Shown one piece after another: positions 35,415 to 47,459 of a stretch of 64,000 nt of DNA. Position 1 is the first letter of the stretch. Each line of letters starts with the position of its first letter. The position numbers and the translations under genes were made by a program. The notes beneath the pieces are model-generated. The model was not told where the DNA came from. It made no database searches and saw only the letters and a program-made list of their open reading frames with translations. Source of the stretch: Morella rubra (taxonomy: Eukaryota > Streptophyta > Magnoliopsida > Fagales > Myricaceae); contig CM025855.1 in the NCBI GenBank assembly GCA_003952965.2, positions 7,399,419-7,463,418 on the forward strand. Reading direction: 5' to 3'.

Positions 35415-37370
35415 AGCACTATTGAGACGTCCAGACATATCGTTATTAGCACACCATCTTGCGAGGTTATGGGCAACTTTGTTGCTTTTCCTTGGCATCC
35501 AATTGAGAGTCCGTGATGGGTACTAGTCAACATGAGCTCCTCTGATCTCTCTAGTTTCCCTCTCCGCATTCTAGTTAGACTGGATTGTCGATTACATTGG
35601 CTGCACAGCTCCAACAGATCACCATCAATACTAGGATTTCGCAGGCAGATAACTGGGCAGCCTACACAGCCAAACACATTATTTGAATAGGTTCAAAGTT
35701 TGAGGTTTAATTAGGCTAATTAATGATTTGTTGGGTTAGCCATATCTCTCTATGCCGGCCGAATATCTGCTATTTTCCCCTGTGAAAAATGGTTTAGGGT
35801 ACTAGTTCATATGCTTATTGAATTGCGATTAATTAAAGATTTGGCTGATAATGCTTCACCAACCATGCCGATTACTTTTCACAAAAGCAGGTGCTTTACA
35901 CTTCGGAAGTCCACAAAAGATGTTCATTTCTTGCGTTCCACTTCATATCGATTGTGAAACAATAATTATACAAACCTTTCCAACATGATCTCTAAGTGGC
36001 AACACCAAAATTTTCAGAAGAGGATTACACATTGTAATGATGGAGACAGACATTGAGATATAAGGCCGGAGAATGGAATCAAGATAATGGAAGGGAATCC
36101 TTTTCTACTTAATCTCCATCCTATCAATCTTCAATCATTACAAAAAGTTCTGGAGGAGGCCTCCATGGACACTTCTCCACCACAACTGTCTTTGGGGTGC
36201 CTAAACCAGCTTGAATCTGCCATCTTCTAAAATCAGAACAGGATCTTTTTTGTTTCCGAGTCACAGTAAAGGTTTTCGAGATCACAACAAAATATCAACA
36301 CCAGAATTAAACAAAGGGAGTTCCTTTTTCATTTTCATTGTAAGTAACTATCACTGCATGTTCTGCATCACAGGATATATCTGCCCCACATCTAGAATTT
36401 AAAGAGTAGTGGGAGGACTTTCGTGTTCATATGATGCTTTTCTGCCCTGCAGTGTTGGCTGTATACTGGAGTTGCGCGGACAAAATATATGCGATAAATG
36501 ATGGCCAGGCAAATGAGTACACTCTTCCAAGCTGCTATGACTTACCTATAATAATTGTGGCCCCATCAAACATGTGGCTGGCCTCTTTTTCCATTCATAT
36601 TCTGCTTGGTTTGATGTTACAATAGCATTAAATATCTCCATTGTCAAAGTTCGATGAGAATCTAGAAAAATCTTGACATGGAACTGCAATTTGATTCATA
36701 TGGCCTTCCCCACCTACCGTTTGACGTGACAAAAGGCTATTCAAAAACCAATCCGTCAGCTTTACGAAATTTAGGACCAAAATATTGAAAATGACCTCAT
36801 GGAAGCAACTGGCAAGCATATATATATATGTTCATAAAAGAGGCTGTCGATCACACAAGTCTCTTTCTGTCTTCTCTTATCTCCTCGCTGTTTGTGTAGG
36901 TGAAATTAAATGTAGAACACTTAACCTGATAAGACACTCCATTGTTTACTTAAACTAATCAGCATCTACTCGACTTACGAAATTGGATTCGTGGGAAGGA
37001 ACTCCAGCTCTACATCGAGCAAAGCGACGAGAATAGTGAAACTAACTTTCAATTTTTATTTACTCAGCAACAAAGACTTCATTGCTGAAGATGGGCTCAA
37101 AGAACAGGAGCCAAAGCATCAACACATACAACGTCTGACGGAAAGTTTTGAGTTACTAAGTCTCCTATTACATCATTATCAGAGCATCAATTCGCGATAT
37201 TGTGAGTCAACCTGTTGGCCAGTATTTTTGATAGAAAAAAGGGGAGAAGTGAGAACCCATCCGGTCCTAGCGCCTTGGAACCACCGATATTTTTAACAGC
37301 TTCCTAAGTCTCCATCTCATCTGGGACCCAACACAGTCTCGAGATCTCCTCATCGGAAATCAGCTTAGGG
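35415..37370 (-). pseudogene. Degenerate LINE (non-LTR retrotransposon) remnant
   Basis: On the - strand, 37370-37205 reads, across frame breaks and stops, as part of a LINE reverse transcriptase: LISDEEIS, then EAVKNIGGSKALGPDGFS, then FYQKYWPTG. This is the conserved GGxKAPGPDGF block before the palm domain. Further along the same strand, 35526-35415 encodes LNWMPRKSNKVAHNLARWC, typical of the RNase-H-like domain that follows the reverse transcriptase in plant LINEs. The order RT then RNase H on one strand supports one old element. The roughly 1.5 kb between could not be read as protein, so it is heavily decayed or partly replaced. The element is inactive. Confidence 0.6.
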
Positions 37371-38066
37371 ACTCAAGTCATTTAGCGGTGGAAGGACACT
37401 GCAGCAGTTCAGCTGAAAAGAGATCTTTCAAGTGTGAACCGCTTGGTTTCCAATGTCCCACAAACACTCAATTTTTTTGAAAAAAAATCCTCTTTGTAAG
37501 GCCAAAATAGTATCTCTCTCTCTCTCTCTCTTTTTTTTTTTAATCATAAGTACTACTCTTATTACACCTTCAAATACCATTTTGCCTCCCCTCCCCACTA
37601 CCAAAAATACTGTATTTTTTAAGCCTTCAAATACTATTTATCTCCAATAAATGAGACACTGTAATGCTTTTAAAATTAGGCTTAATTACCGCAAAAGTCT
37701 CTGTGGTATTGACTTTTAACAAATCAATTTCTTAGGGTATAACTTTGCACAAGACAATCTTTATGGTCCAATTTTTCATACATATATGTCCTTTTTATTC
37801 ACCAAAAGTTAGCCAACTAACAGAAAATCGACATGGATTAGGGATCAAGATATCCGTTTTCGGGGTATGATAGCTTATTCTAGACCTTGTCTCTATTAGT
37901 GGGTTAACTTTTGATGGACGAAAGGATCTGTATATCTAAAAAATTAGACAATGAGGATCGTCTTGTTCAAAATTGTATCCCAAGTACTAATTTGTTAAAG
38001 GTCAATACCATATCTTAGAAATTGAATTATAGGAAATATGTGTTTCTTCTCTAGAACATAATCTAA
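37371..38066. other. No gene recognised; CT repeat
   Basis: It contains a (TC)n and T tract at about 37512-37540. No gene is seen. Confidence 0.45.
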
Positions 38067-38987
38067 GGTGATGTTTGGCAATAACAAATTCTCAAAATTT
38101 GTAGAAAATTTGTAAGTGATGTGAATATATAAGTAGATTAAAGTTTTATTGGTGTTTGTAAAAAGTTGGTGAAAATTTTAAAGATATATGATTGCAGATT
38201 GATTTTTATTGAAATTTAGAAAAAAAAATGTAAAGTAGGATGATTTGATGGAATTTTTTAATAAAAAAAATACGGGATAAAGTCATATAGTTAGTCCCGT
38301 AAGTATAAGTAAAAATCACATCGGTACCCATAATTATCAATTCTGTGATTTGAGACCCATAACTTTTAAAAATCATCAATTAATGCCCCTCTTCCAAATT
38401 AGGCGTTAAGTCCGACGGAAAGCATGCAAAATGATTGAAATGCCCCTCCAAGCCTAAATTTAAAAAATAAATAAAAATAATAAAAATTAAAGAAATAAAT
38501 TAAAAATAAAATAGATTATTGAAATAGAGTTTCAATAGTTTTATTTAAAAAATATTAATTTTTTTTAAAATCATTTTTTTTTATTTTTAATGAATTTTTT
38601 AATATTTTTAGTAATTTTATTTTGGAGGGCATTTTGGTCATTTTGCATAATTTTCCGTCTGACTTAATGCCTAATTTAGACGGGGGGTGAATTGATGATT
38701 TTCAAAAGTTATGGGTCTCAAATCACCGAATTGATAATTAAGGGTACCGATTTGATTTTTGCTCATACTTACAAGGTTAACTATAACTTTACCTCAAAAA
38801 ATATTTAAGTTTAGTGAAAAGTATGGAGAGAAATGATTTGATTTTTTTTTTTAAGGTATTGAAGTTTGTTTAAAAATGTGTTAGTGTTGTATTGAATTTT
38901 TTGAGATTTAAATGCTAGTAGTGAAATTTTTTACTTTCAAAATATTTTCTCAAAAAGGTAAATATTTGTTATCACTGAACATCATCT
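38067..38987. mobile_element. MITE interrupted by another MITE
   Basis: The left end reads ggtgatgtttggcaataaca and the right end, on the other strand, reads agatgatgttcagtgataac. The interior on both sides has facing AT-rich words such as ttggtgaaaa and gatttgatgg-like words. Removing the element at 38273-38795 leaves about 400 bases, similar in size to the MITE at 27702. The outer target duplication is not clear. Confidence 0.6.
38273..38795. mobile_element. Long-TIR MITE nested in another MITE
   Basis: The first ~125 bases and the last ~125 bases are inverted copies of each other: cacatcggtaccc near 38318 faces gggtaccgatttg near 38740, and gagacccataactttt faces aaaagttatgggtctc. Flanks AAAAAATA on both sides (38265-38272 and 38796-38803) give a possible 8-bp target duplication, though low complexity weakens it. 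Long inverted termini with an 8-9 bp duplication would suit a Mutator-type MITE (inference). No coding frame. Confidence 0.75.
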
Positions 38988-41900
38988 TTATTTTGATCTA
39001 TGACTCTGCCCCCAAAACTTCAATCATGGCTTTGCCACTAGTGTAAACAGTGGCGGACGTAGGGGTTGGCAACCCCCCTTTTTTTTTTAAACTTTGTTGG
39101 TATGGCCTAACCAAAATAATTTTCCTCTTGACACATACAGCTAAAAAGTTGCTGTAGAACAGACATTAAAACTCGAGGGAAAATCTTTTTCCTAATATCA
39201 AAAATATTATTATAGGCACTGCCCAAAGTTTATAGCAATGATTTTCCAAAGCAGCCGCCTTATTATTCAAAGTCATCAATACACTTTGTAAATTTAAGCT
39301 ACAAATTTCTATTTAATGAAGTCTATGCTGAATTGGATTTTGAGATTGTTTATAGTTAAAAAAAAAAAATTATCATTTAAGAATTTACTCCCCTTCAACT
39401 TGAGTCCTGGTTCCACCACTGAAAGTAATATTATTTCTCTGTTCCGCGATTGATCAACTCCTCCATTTCTCATCCAATATTATTCATGAGAATCAGCCGA
39501 GGATGCAGAAAGAGATGTATTGAGGATAGCTGGAGAAGAGTGAAGTAAAATAATCGAGGGGAGGGATTAAAAAGAAAAGGACTGTGTTCCAAAATGAACG
39601 GGGCTGGCCGGTGGGGGGTGTCAAGCGGAGCACCCTTTCGGGTTGTACGGTATATATATATACACAACCCGACCCACCGAAGTTGTCCTCGACATCCATG
39701 TTGCGTGCTCGTCCTGGTAGAGTACTGTTCCTGCAAAGCTAGTAGTTGTTTAGGTTGATTGTTTCTTAGCAGACCTTGGACCTGTTCTAGAATACGTCCA
39801 TAAATATGTCCAGAAATTTTAGCTTATTTCGTTTGGTTCAACAGTTAATTGACTCGTTCAAGTTTATTGTTACTCAAATTGCAAGGAAAATAAGCCAGTT
39901 ATGTCTATCTCTTTAGATTGAAGGTAGCAATTTAAGTAAAAAATTATAAAACATCCTTATCCAGTAAAATAATCTTTGTTACTTTTGTACTAATTAACCT
40001 AACAACCTCATTTAGGAAAATGATCTTCTGTTACTTTGTAATAACTTAGCAACTTTGTCTTTGAGAAAAAGAAAAACCTAACAACCACATCTAGTCTAAA
40101 GTTGATCTGCTCGTGATCTCTCGTGATGTTTTCTGGAGGTTCGTACGTAGCCTAATCTACTCCAAATTTGTAACTTCAAAACGACTTTTTTCTTTCTTTT
40201 TAATTTCTAAAGCCATATTTGCACACCAACCTTTTTTTAGAAATATTAAGAATGTAAAAATGAATGTAGATTAGAGTTTTATTAGATTTTGAGAAAAAAA
40301 ATAATGAAAAGTAGAAATTTATGGGAGTGGATAAAAAAAGTGAAGAGAGAGATGATTTGAGCGAATTTTTATGTTTATTATTATATAAAGAGATATTTAA
40401 TAGGGGGAGAGAGAGATGATTTTTGAATTTTTTGTATTATTTTATTAACTAAAATTTTGAGTTTATTATGTTTGCATTCAAAAAATTTGGATGGGTTAAA
40501 AAATTCCTAATATTTCAGGTTTGCAAAGACTACTTGAACAGGAGTGGAGGGTGTTAGGCGGAGCCCCCATTTCGGGCGACTCTGCTGGAGTTTCGTGCAG
40601 CCGTATGAAGGAGTGTTGGTTCACGAGCACGTTAAAATTCATAACTTTCAACTAACCCTAAGAGGGTGCACGGAGAGCTCTCTAAAAGAGGGGTCATTTT
40701 TATTTTTATTTTTTATCATAAGCCATTCCGTAGTTTCAACTGTCAAACCTAATTGACAATTGATGTTGCAGTTTAAGCCCTTTGTGAAGTTGTTTAGTGT
40801 TTATATAGGATGAATACACTACTTTTACGCCCTCCAACTGCATATGAGAGTTTTAACGCTTTACACCCTCTATTAAAATTTGTTAAAAAATATTTTTTTA
40901 GCTGTTCATCCCCCAATTCAAGAGTCCCATAAGTTCCTAGCTCAATTCAAAACTCAGATGTTATATGCCGCTGAATGGACAATTATATTGAATATTATAA
41001 AGATCACAAAAGTGGAATCACGAAAGGTAATCAATCTCTTAGGTTATCAAATTTAGTTTTCAAGATCTAATTTGCAGGAATAATTTAGGGATGGTATTGC
41101 CATCAGGCAAAGTGATATATAATAGTTAACCACTATAATTTGCAGTAATAATGACTTTTAGATTTGGGTCTTCCCATTAGGCAAATTGACATTAAATAAC
41201 GATTATTACTTGTCAACGTTATGGGCACTAAAACTGAGAAGAGTAGTCCAATGCGTTTGAGATTCCAGTTGCGCACTACAATTATGTCCTCCACATCCAA
41301 ACAAGATTATCATCTGCCTAGGAAATTAACTTTCCTTTATCTTGACAGCGAGTGATATATACTTTGTGGGTTCTCTAATCAATTACCCAATCTTGTCTTC
41401 CACCAAGTGAATGTCATCCTCGCCGTCGTTCTCCTTGAACAAGCATTTCACTTTTTTTTTTGAGGGAATCGGAATTTCTGCCATTTTTAAGTTTTTCTAT
41501 TTGGTAAAATATTTAACTCGATATAACTGGACTGCAAAAGGACACATTGTGGGCATACAATTTGGGATCCTTAAAGAGCTTTGCTTGGTTATCTTAATAT
41601 GTATCCATGTTTCAAATAAACTCTTCTTTATCTTGTAAAACTCAAAATGTTGAAGACAAAAGTACATGTTCTTTTACAGTACCAGTATAATATATGCATT
41701 AAATGCTTTTTCTTTTTTTATTGATGATTAAATATTTAGACTAATCTTTATACTAGATTTATATTGTATTAATTTCAAGCCTCACACCGACCAGTGTAAT
41801 TAATAGACATATATATTGCAATATTCCTATGGCGTGATGATAGAAATTAACAATGAACAATAATGCTGCATAATTACAGGAAGAATACAGCCAATAACTC

Positions 41901-42048
41901 GTAATATCTATCAAAAAAAGAAAGAAAGAAAGACAAAACAGATTGTTCTCCAACTTATCTATACCTCTCCGAGATATGACGGCCACTAGCTACTAGAAAA
42001 CAGGATTCATGACACAAACTTGTTGCAAAAAACAAATTAAGTTATTAA
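38988..42048. other. Intergenic DNA, no gene recognised
   Basis: Open frames at 39470-39736 (-), 40544-40756 (+) and 41411-41638 (+) show no domain I recognise. AT-rich MITE-like sequence occurs at about 40210-40500. A short GC-rich word is shared between 39617 and 40549 (see findings). Confidence 0.45.
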
Positions 42049-43414
42049 TGTCACTACAAAAAAACAGGTCTTTAGCGACAGTCGCAACAAACACCGCTTA
42101 AGAGTGTCTTTAGCAGCTTTTTTTAAAAAACACTGTTAAAAATTTACCTATAACGGCGGTTAGTGACCGCTGCTATAGACCTAGTTTAGCAGCGTTTTTT
42201 TTAAAAACCCTGCTAAAGGTGTATCTATAGCAGCGTTTGTTGACACAAACGCTACTATAGGTATAAATGAAAATAATATTTTTATTTATTAATTATAATT
42301 TTTTTAATGTTAATAATTTTTTTATATATTATTATATTTGAATAATTATAAGTTTTTTAATGTTTATATTTTGTCATGTATTTGAAAAATTTTATTTTAA
42401 AGGACCTACTTAATAAAATATGGAATTAGATGGAGTGTTATGAAAATTGAAGTTGTTATATGATATATTTTAAATTATATCTATGGTTATGGTAATTGCA
42501 TATTTATTGACTAAATCTAAGTAGTTTAGAAAACATCTATTATCATACTTATAATGAACATATATATTTTGAATAATTAGTAATATAATACTATTTAATT
42601 AGGACATATTATTTAATTTCAAACAAAAATATATTGTGAGATTAGCTTATGCAATTAAAGTACATAACTTAATATATGGTCTTAGAGGCTATGATTTAGT
42701 CATTAGGTAGGTACGTACATATAAAGTACTTAGGTTAATTAGCACATATCATGTATATGATAAACACATATAACAAATCATGCAATGTTATATAAAAAGC
42801 ATTATACTTTTAAATTATAAGTATTATATATTATTACTACCAACTTATTTTAATTAAGATTATTATACTAATTATAAAAAAGAGTGTAAAATAATACTGT
42901 GTATATCTTTATACACAGTACATAGTCAATATAATAGAATAATTAAAATAATCAATTTTGTAAATGATGGCTAAAAAGTTACAGTTTAGAGTGTAATAAC
43001 AAATGAATTTTATATTATGATATAATATTGATTCACAAGTATTAGACGAAGAAAAAATAAAAGACAAGGGCGAGGGAAATTTTCATTTAGCTTAAAATCC
43101 CAGTTTTCCCGATATTTATATAACTGAGAGAGAAATTTTCGCTTAGCGCCAAGTTCCAATTTTCCTTCCCCACTACTTGGTCAAAAACCACTATTTTTTC
43201 CTTGCCGCACTCTCTCCCCTCCCAGTTTTCTCGATCGTCTCCTTGCCAGCCACGCCCAACCTCTCGATCGTCTCCGAATTCTCTCAGCTCGCCGAACACT
43301 GCCCTCTCTCTCCCTGTCTGCCTGCTGCCGCACTTTCTCCCCATTCGGCATTTGAAGTTTTGCCTCTTTCTCTCACTCGATCTGCCGTAGCTGCAGCCAT
43401 CGGCCGCCAGCCTC

Positions 43415-43420
<6 letters not shown>

Positions 43421-43491
<71 letters not shown>
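43421..43491. repeat. (TC)n(TA)n compound microsatellite
   Basis: About 49 bases of TC repeats are followed by about 22 bases of TA repeats, inside the CACTA element between the leader-like region and the GLR fragment. Confidence 0.92.
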
Positions 43492-43768
43492 CCTTGTCTA
43501 ACAAAATGAATGTTTATGTTTTGAATGTGTTTGGAAATTTGCTCGAGCTTTTGCATTGAAATTACTGATTGATTTTCAAAATTTATTTTGAATTGAATGG
43601 CTTTGCAGGCAAAAAAAAAGGATGGGCTTCTATCATAAACATCGATTTCAATGTATATCCATAGCACTCTGTAAGTTCTTCTGCTACTTTTAGCGCCAAA
43701 TTTCCCTTTTCGCTCCCTGCCATCTTTTAGGTCAAAACCCCATTTTTTTTCCAATTCTTTTAGCGCCA

Positions 43769-44300
43769 AAGGAAACGCCTTTGTTGACAGCCATATGGGC
43801 TCGGATCCTAAAAGGTTGGGAGATGCCTACTGATGCAAAGCCACTGAAGATCGGAGTTCCAGGTAGAACAACATTTGACAAGTTTGTGAAAGTTGAGTAT
43901 AGAGAGAAACCGAATGAGAATAGATATGATGGTTTCTGCATTCAGATTTTCTATAAGGTGCTAGAACTTTTGGATTATGATTTGCCTTATGAATTCAACC
44001 CATATAATGGCACGTATACCGATCTGGTTTATCTATGGCTTTTACCATTAAAAACGACAAATCCCTATATGAAAATCATTTGGTTCTGTTCTGATTTTTG
44101 TTTCTAAATCCTGAAACTCCTTGGTTTTGAATCTTTATCTAGAACTCACACAGCTTGTATCATGTCCTTTTTCCATTTCCATTTTTGTTTTCCTCTTTTA
44201 CTTGGTTAGAATTTTTTGTTCTGATTAAGATTTTATGCTTGTCATGGATCCAATGAAAGATTTATGACGCTGTCATTGGCGACATCTTTGTAGGCTGAAT
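43769..44300 (+). pseudogene. GLR: Captured glutamate-receptor-like (GLR) gene fragment
   Basis: From about 43820 the + strand encodes KGWEMPTDAKPLKIGVPGRT, then FDKFVKVEYREKPNENRYDG, then FCIQIFYKVLELLDYDLPYE and FNPYNGTYTDLVY (to about 44033). This is the start of the S1 ligand-binding lobe of plant GLR ion channels; the run-up KGW.MPT is the usual linker after the amino-terminal domain. After a 230-base intron-like gap, KIYDAVIGDI (about 44255-44286) continues the same lobe and is then stopped. Nothing of the channel pore or of the start of the protein is present. It lies wholly inside the CACTA element, so it is best explained as capture of host gene DNA. Exon-intron structure is kept, arguing against a cDNA source. 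It may be transcribed but cannot encode a channel. Confidence 0.82.
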
Positions 44301-45493
44301 GGCTTTCATTATCAGGAACACTTGCTGGTTTAGTAGCCAAGTCTGCAATGTGAAGTTCCAATATGAGGTGAGAGAATCTTTTGTCATAATTGTAATATTT
44401 GTATTGGAGTGAAAATTTTTTTGTTGGACAAGACTGCTATCACCATGTTAGGTGAGAGGGTAATACCATTTTATACGAAATCTCCGTCAAAAGGTAGTAA
44501 AAATGACCTAAATTTTTAGATTATAGATTTGGTAAAGTCTCAGTTTTAAGGTGAAATTCTTTCAATGTTTCTCCTTTTTTCTGATGAATAACACCATTTC
44601 TTGGAGGATTAAAGGGTTGTGTTCATATCAGAAGCATCCATATTTGTTGGATTCTAACTTGGTCAACTCATTTTATGCTTAGAGTGCTACTTGTTTGTTG
44701 CAGTAGTGATGAAGGGTCCTTGACCGGTAGCTGCATTCTTAGTAGATGTTCTGGGGTTTACTTGTCTTCTAAACCAAGCTTAGGTAGTTTCATTCAGGAC
44801 CCTTTTTTGTTAGCTGGTTGTATGATTGCGTAGATCACATCTTCAATTGGATTGAGGGGTCGTAAGAATATAGGTATTCCATAGGGATTACTTCAGGGAG
44901 TGCAATCTGGTTTTGAAAAATAATTTTGGTTATGAATTCAATGTGCTCTTTTTGAGATCCAGTAACTCTTTCGGTTAGGCAGCGGGTGGACAAATTAAAA
45001 TTTGGTGTGGATTTATTCCTCAGTGCTATAATGTGTTAGCACTTAGCTAGATAGGGAAAAAAAAAACGGAAGAGGGTCTGTCATAGGATGATTATACCGT
45101 AAACTTAGATATTCTGGAAATGTATAATAAATGAGTTGGTGGTCTCTCTCCCATAAGAAAGGCCTTTCTTTTCTTAATTATTCAGACTTTATATTTTGTG
45201 ACAAAACGGCTGACCATATGGTATGTTACATTGTTTGTTATGTGATGTTTAATATCATGGTTAGATGATGAATCAGCTGTACGCTTTAGACGTTGCTTGC
45301 AATTTGTCTTTCTAGTGTACGTTTATGCTGGGCTAACTTGTGCTTGTGCGTATAAAGACTATACCATCTGTGATGGAGGTTTTTGCTTTCTCTGGTTCTT
45401 GAATTAGCATTTTTTTTAGTTAGAATTACAGTTTGAGTTGTTTAGATATTTGATGGATTGTTAACCACTAAATTTTCAATATTGCAATTGCAG

Positions 45494-45581
45494 CCAATGA
45501 TTATGGTGCTGATGCTAGCGATGATGGTGCAGATAGTGCTGGTGCAGATGGTGCTAGAGCCTTGAAGTTGCTAAGGATTAA
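45494..45581 (+). pseudogene. Last-exon remnant of a CACTA accessory (TNPA-like) gene
   Basis: The sequence attgcaattgcag followed by an Ala/Gly/Asp/Ser-rich short exon and the words gctaaggattaaa...tagttatttgttgtta matches, in the reverse orientation, the end of the TNPA-like gene at 52975-53055 in the second CACTA element. Only this exon and the following 3' flank are shared, so the body of the gene has been lost or replaced here. Confidence 0.65.
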
Positions 45582-46191
45582 ATTTATAGTTATTTGTTGT
45601 TAAATGTAATTACTTGTTATTTTTTAGACTACTTAGAAACTTTTAGAACTTCTTTGTGTTCGTTGCAAAACTTGTAAGACGTGGTTATTTAGTCAATGAT
45701 GAAATATATTTTGTTTTATTACACATCATCAATTAATTAAAATTTGTATTATAGGAAAAATAATAAAAAATGCAGGTTTTTAAAAATGATTTAGTGGCGT
45801 TTTAAAAATGTTGGCACATATCAACCAAAAAAAAAAAAAAAAACCCTGGCACTGACCTATAGCGGCGGTCACTGACCGTTGCTGTAGATGTTTAAAATAA
45901 AAAAAAAATTTGACTTACAGCAGCGTTTTTTAACAAATGCCGCAGTAGATTAGTCTATAGCGGCGTTTGCAATACGCCGCTAAATACCTATAGCAGCGTT
46001 TCAAGAAACACTGCATTTGGATCTATAGCGCGGTCGCTATTGCCGCTATAGACCACACTCTTCACCAGCAGTCTCGAAAACCGCCGCTATGACCTATTGC
46101 GACGGTCATATAGCGGTGGTCGCCACCGCCGCTAATAAAACGCTGCTAAAACCTATAGACCGCTGCTAAAACCCTTTTTTTTTTAGTGTGT

Positions 46192-47161
46192 CCTTAATTT
46201 AGAAAAATACGAAACCTGATCCGAAGGCTTTGCCGGCGTGTGTGTAGCCTTCTTTCTCGAGAATCGAACTCGATTCTTACTTATCTGCACCTAGAAGGTT
46301 TGTCCAGCTTGGAGATTAATGCTGCTATATATGGCATACAAATCATGCATATCCCAATGTCTTTCAAAATATATATTCAACGGGTGGCCGAATTTAAGGT
46401 ATTCTAGAATTTTCTAGTCAATATGAACCACCCAAATGATAATTTTGAAGCAAGAAATATCAATCGTTTATATATATATCGTATGATATTCCACACAGGA
46501 GCCTCATGCTTGAACTTTTGACGTATTTATTGATATTGGAACCATCTAGCTAACATATGATATTACTTAAAAAGGCTTTTAGATAAAGATTGAAATGATA
46601 TGTAATTTGATCAGTTAAGCGGGTGGGACTGGTCACTGAAGAGACACTGTTCATGCCAAGACCAAGGAAGTGATATCCGTTCTCCAAAAACAAGTAAAAG
46701 AAAAAGAGTTGACCTTGGCTCTGTAAAGTTTGCGTGACCCTTGCCAAAACGAAGATAGCAAGGGCCAGACCAATTGTCATTAAAGAAAATTGATGCAAAA
46801 TGAACTGAAGAAAAGTTGGAACACTTCAATGGGATTATAGAGGCAAACAATTATAAAATAAATAAAGGAGAAGTAAAAGAAAAATATATCATCTAAAATA
46901 AAAGTGATAGTCCTTGATCTTCTCGAAATGACCATATCTGTATGCTCTCTTTTTCCTTCCTGGTGACAGCAAGGTCCACCAAGGCAAAAAAGGGCCTCAC
47001 TAGTCACACCAAGGGGTTCCCAATGATAACGTAAAAATCAACAGCGCAATAGTACAAATACCAGCTACGAACCTCCCTCCCTCTTCCATTGAGTGCTCCT
47101 CCCTCTGTATTTGTCTCTTTCTGATCTTCCTCTTCCCGTGCTGTACAGCGTGCAAAGAAAG
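46192..47161. promoter_or_regulatory. Upstream region of the LPR1-like gene
   Basis: This is the 970 bases between the CACTA element and the LPR1-like start codon. The last 100 bases are C/T-rich (cctccctccctcttcc and similar), as in a plant 5' leader. No TATA box could be assigned with confidence. The CACTA insertion sits within 1 kb of the start codon, so it could influence expression (inference). Confidence 0.4.
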
Positions 47162-47425
47162 ATGGTCAGTGAGAGAAATTGGCTATCTAATCTTCTAATT
47201 TCTTTTTCTATTTTAGGATTGCTCTGCACTTCATGGGCAGAAGATAGGCTTTTTGATACATCCAAGTTGAAAATGTTTGTGGATGAGCTTCCTGATATGC
47301 CCAAAATCCTAGGCTTTGATGTTGTTTTTGGTTTTCCCAAACCCAAGTCACTGAAGATTGGTATGTTCAAGACGGAATGGGTAAGACGCCTTTCTTATTG
47401 ATCTTCTTCTTCGACCTGCATACAG

Positions 47426-47459
<34 letters not shown>

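Larger units (their letters stand above)
42052..46188 (+). mobile_element. Complete non-autonomous CACTA element carrying a GLR fragment
   Basis: It begins CACTACAAAAAAACAGG at 42052 and ends ...TTTTTTAGTG at 46188. Read from the other strand the end is CACTAAAAAAAAAAGGG. The flanking trinucleotide TGT is repeated exactly (42049-42051 and 46189-46191), the 3-bp target duplication expected of CACTA (En/Spm) elements. The first ~200 and last ~340 bases hold many copies of a subterminal word family around tatagcggcg and gctgctaaa, in both orientations. No transposase is present. The interior carries a GLR gene fragment, a C/T-rich leader-like region and the last exon of a CACTA accessory gene, so it depends on a partner element for mobility. 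Confidence 0.9.

Noticed and set aside
35302..35526. The + strand phrase EVDSESLTALLRRPD looks a little like an RNase H segment.
   Set aside because: It lies opposite the stronger minus-strand RNase H phrase MPRKSNKVAHNLARWC, which fits the order of a minus-strand LINE.
46240..46300. Sequence with gaatcgaactcgattc resembling a tRNA T-arm.
   Set aside because: No matching D-arm, anticodon stem or acceptor stem could be drawn.
46347..46354. GCATATCC matches the PHR1-binding P1BS pattern (GNATATNC) about 810 bases upstream of the LPR1-like start.
   Set aside because: Such a short degenerate word is expected by chance about once every few kilobases, there is only one copy, and LPR1 is not known to me as a direct PHR1 target.
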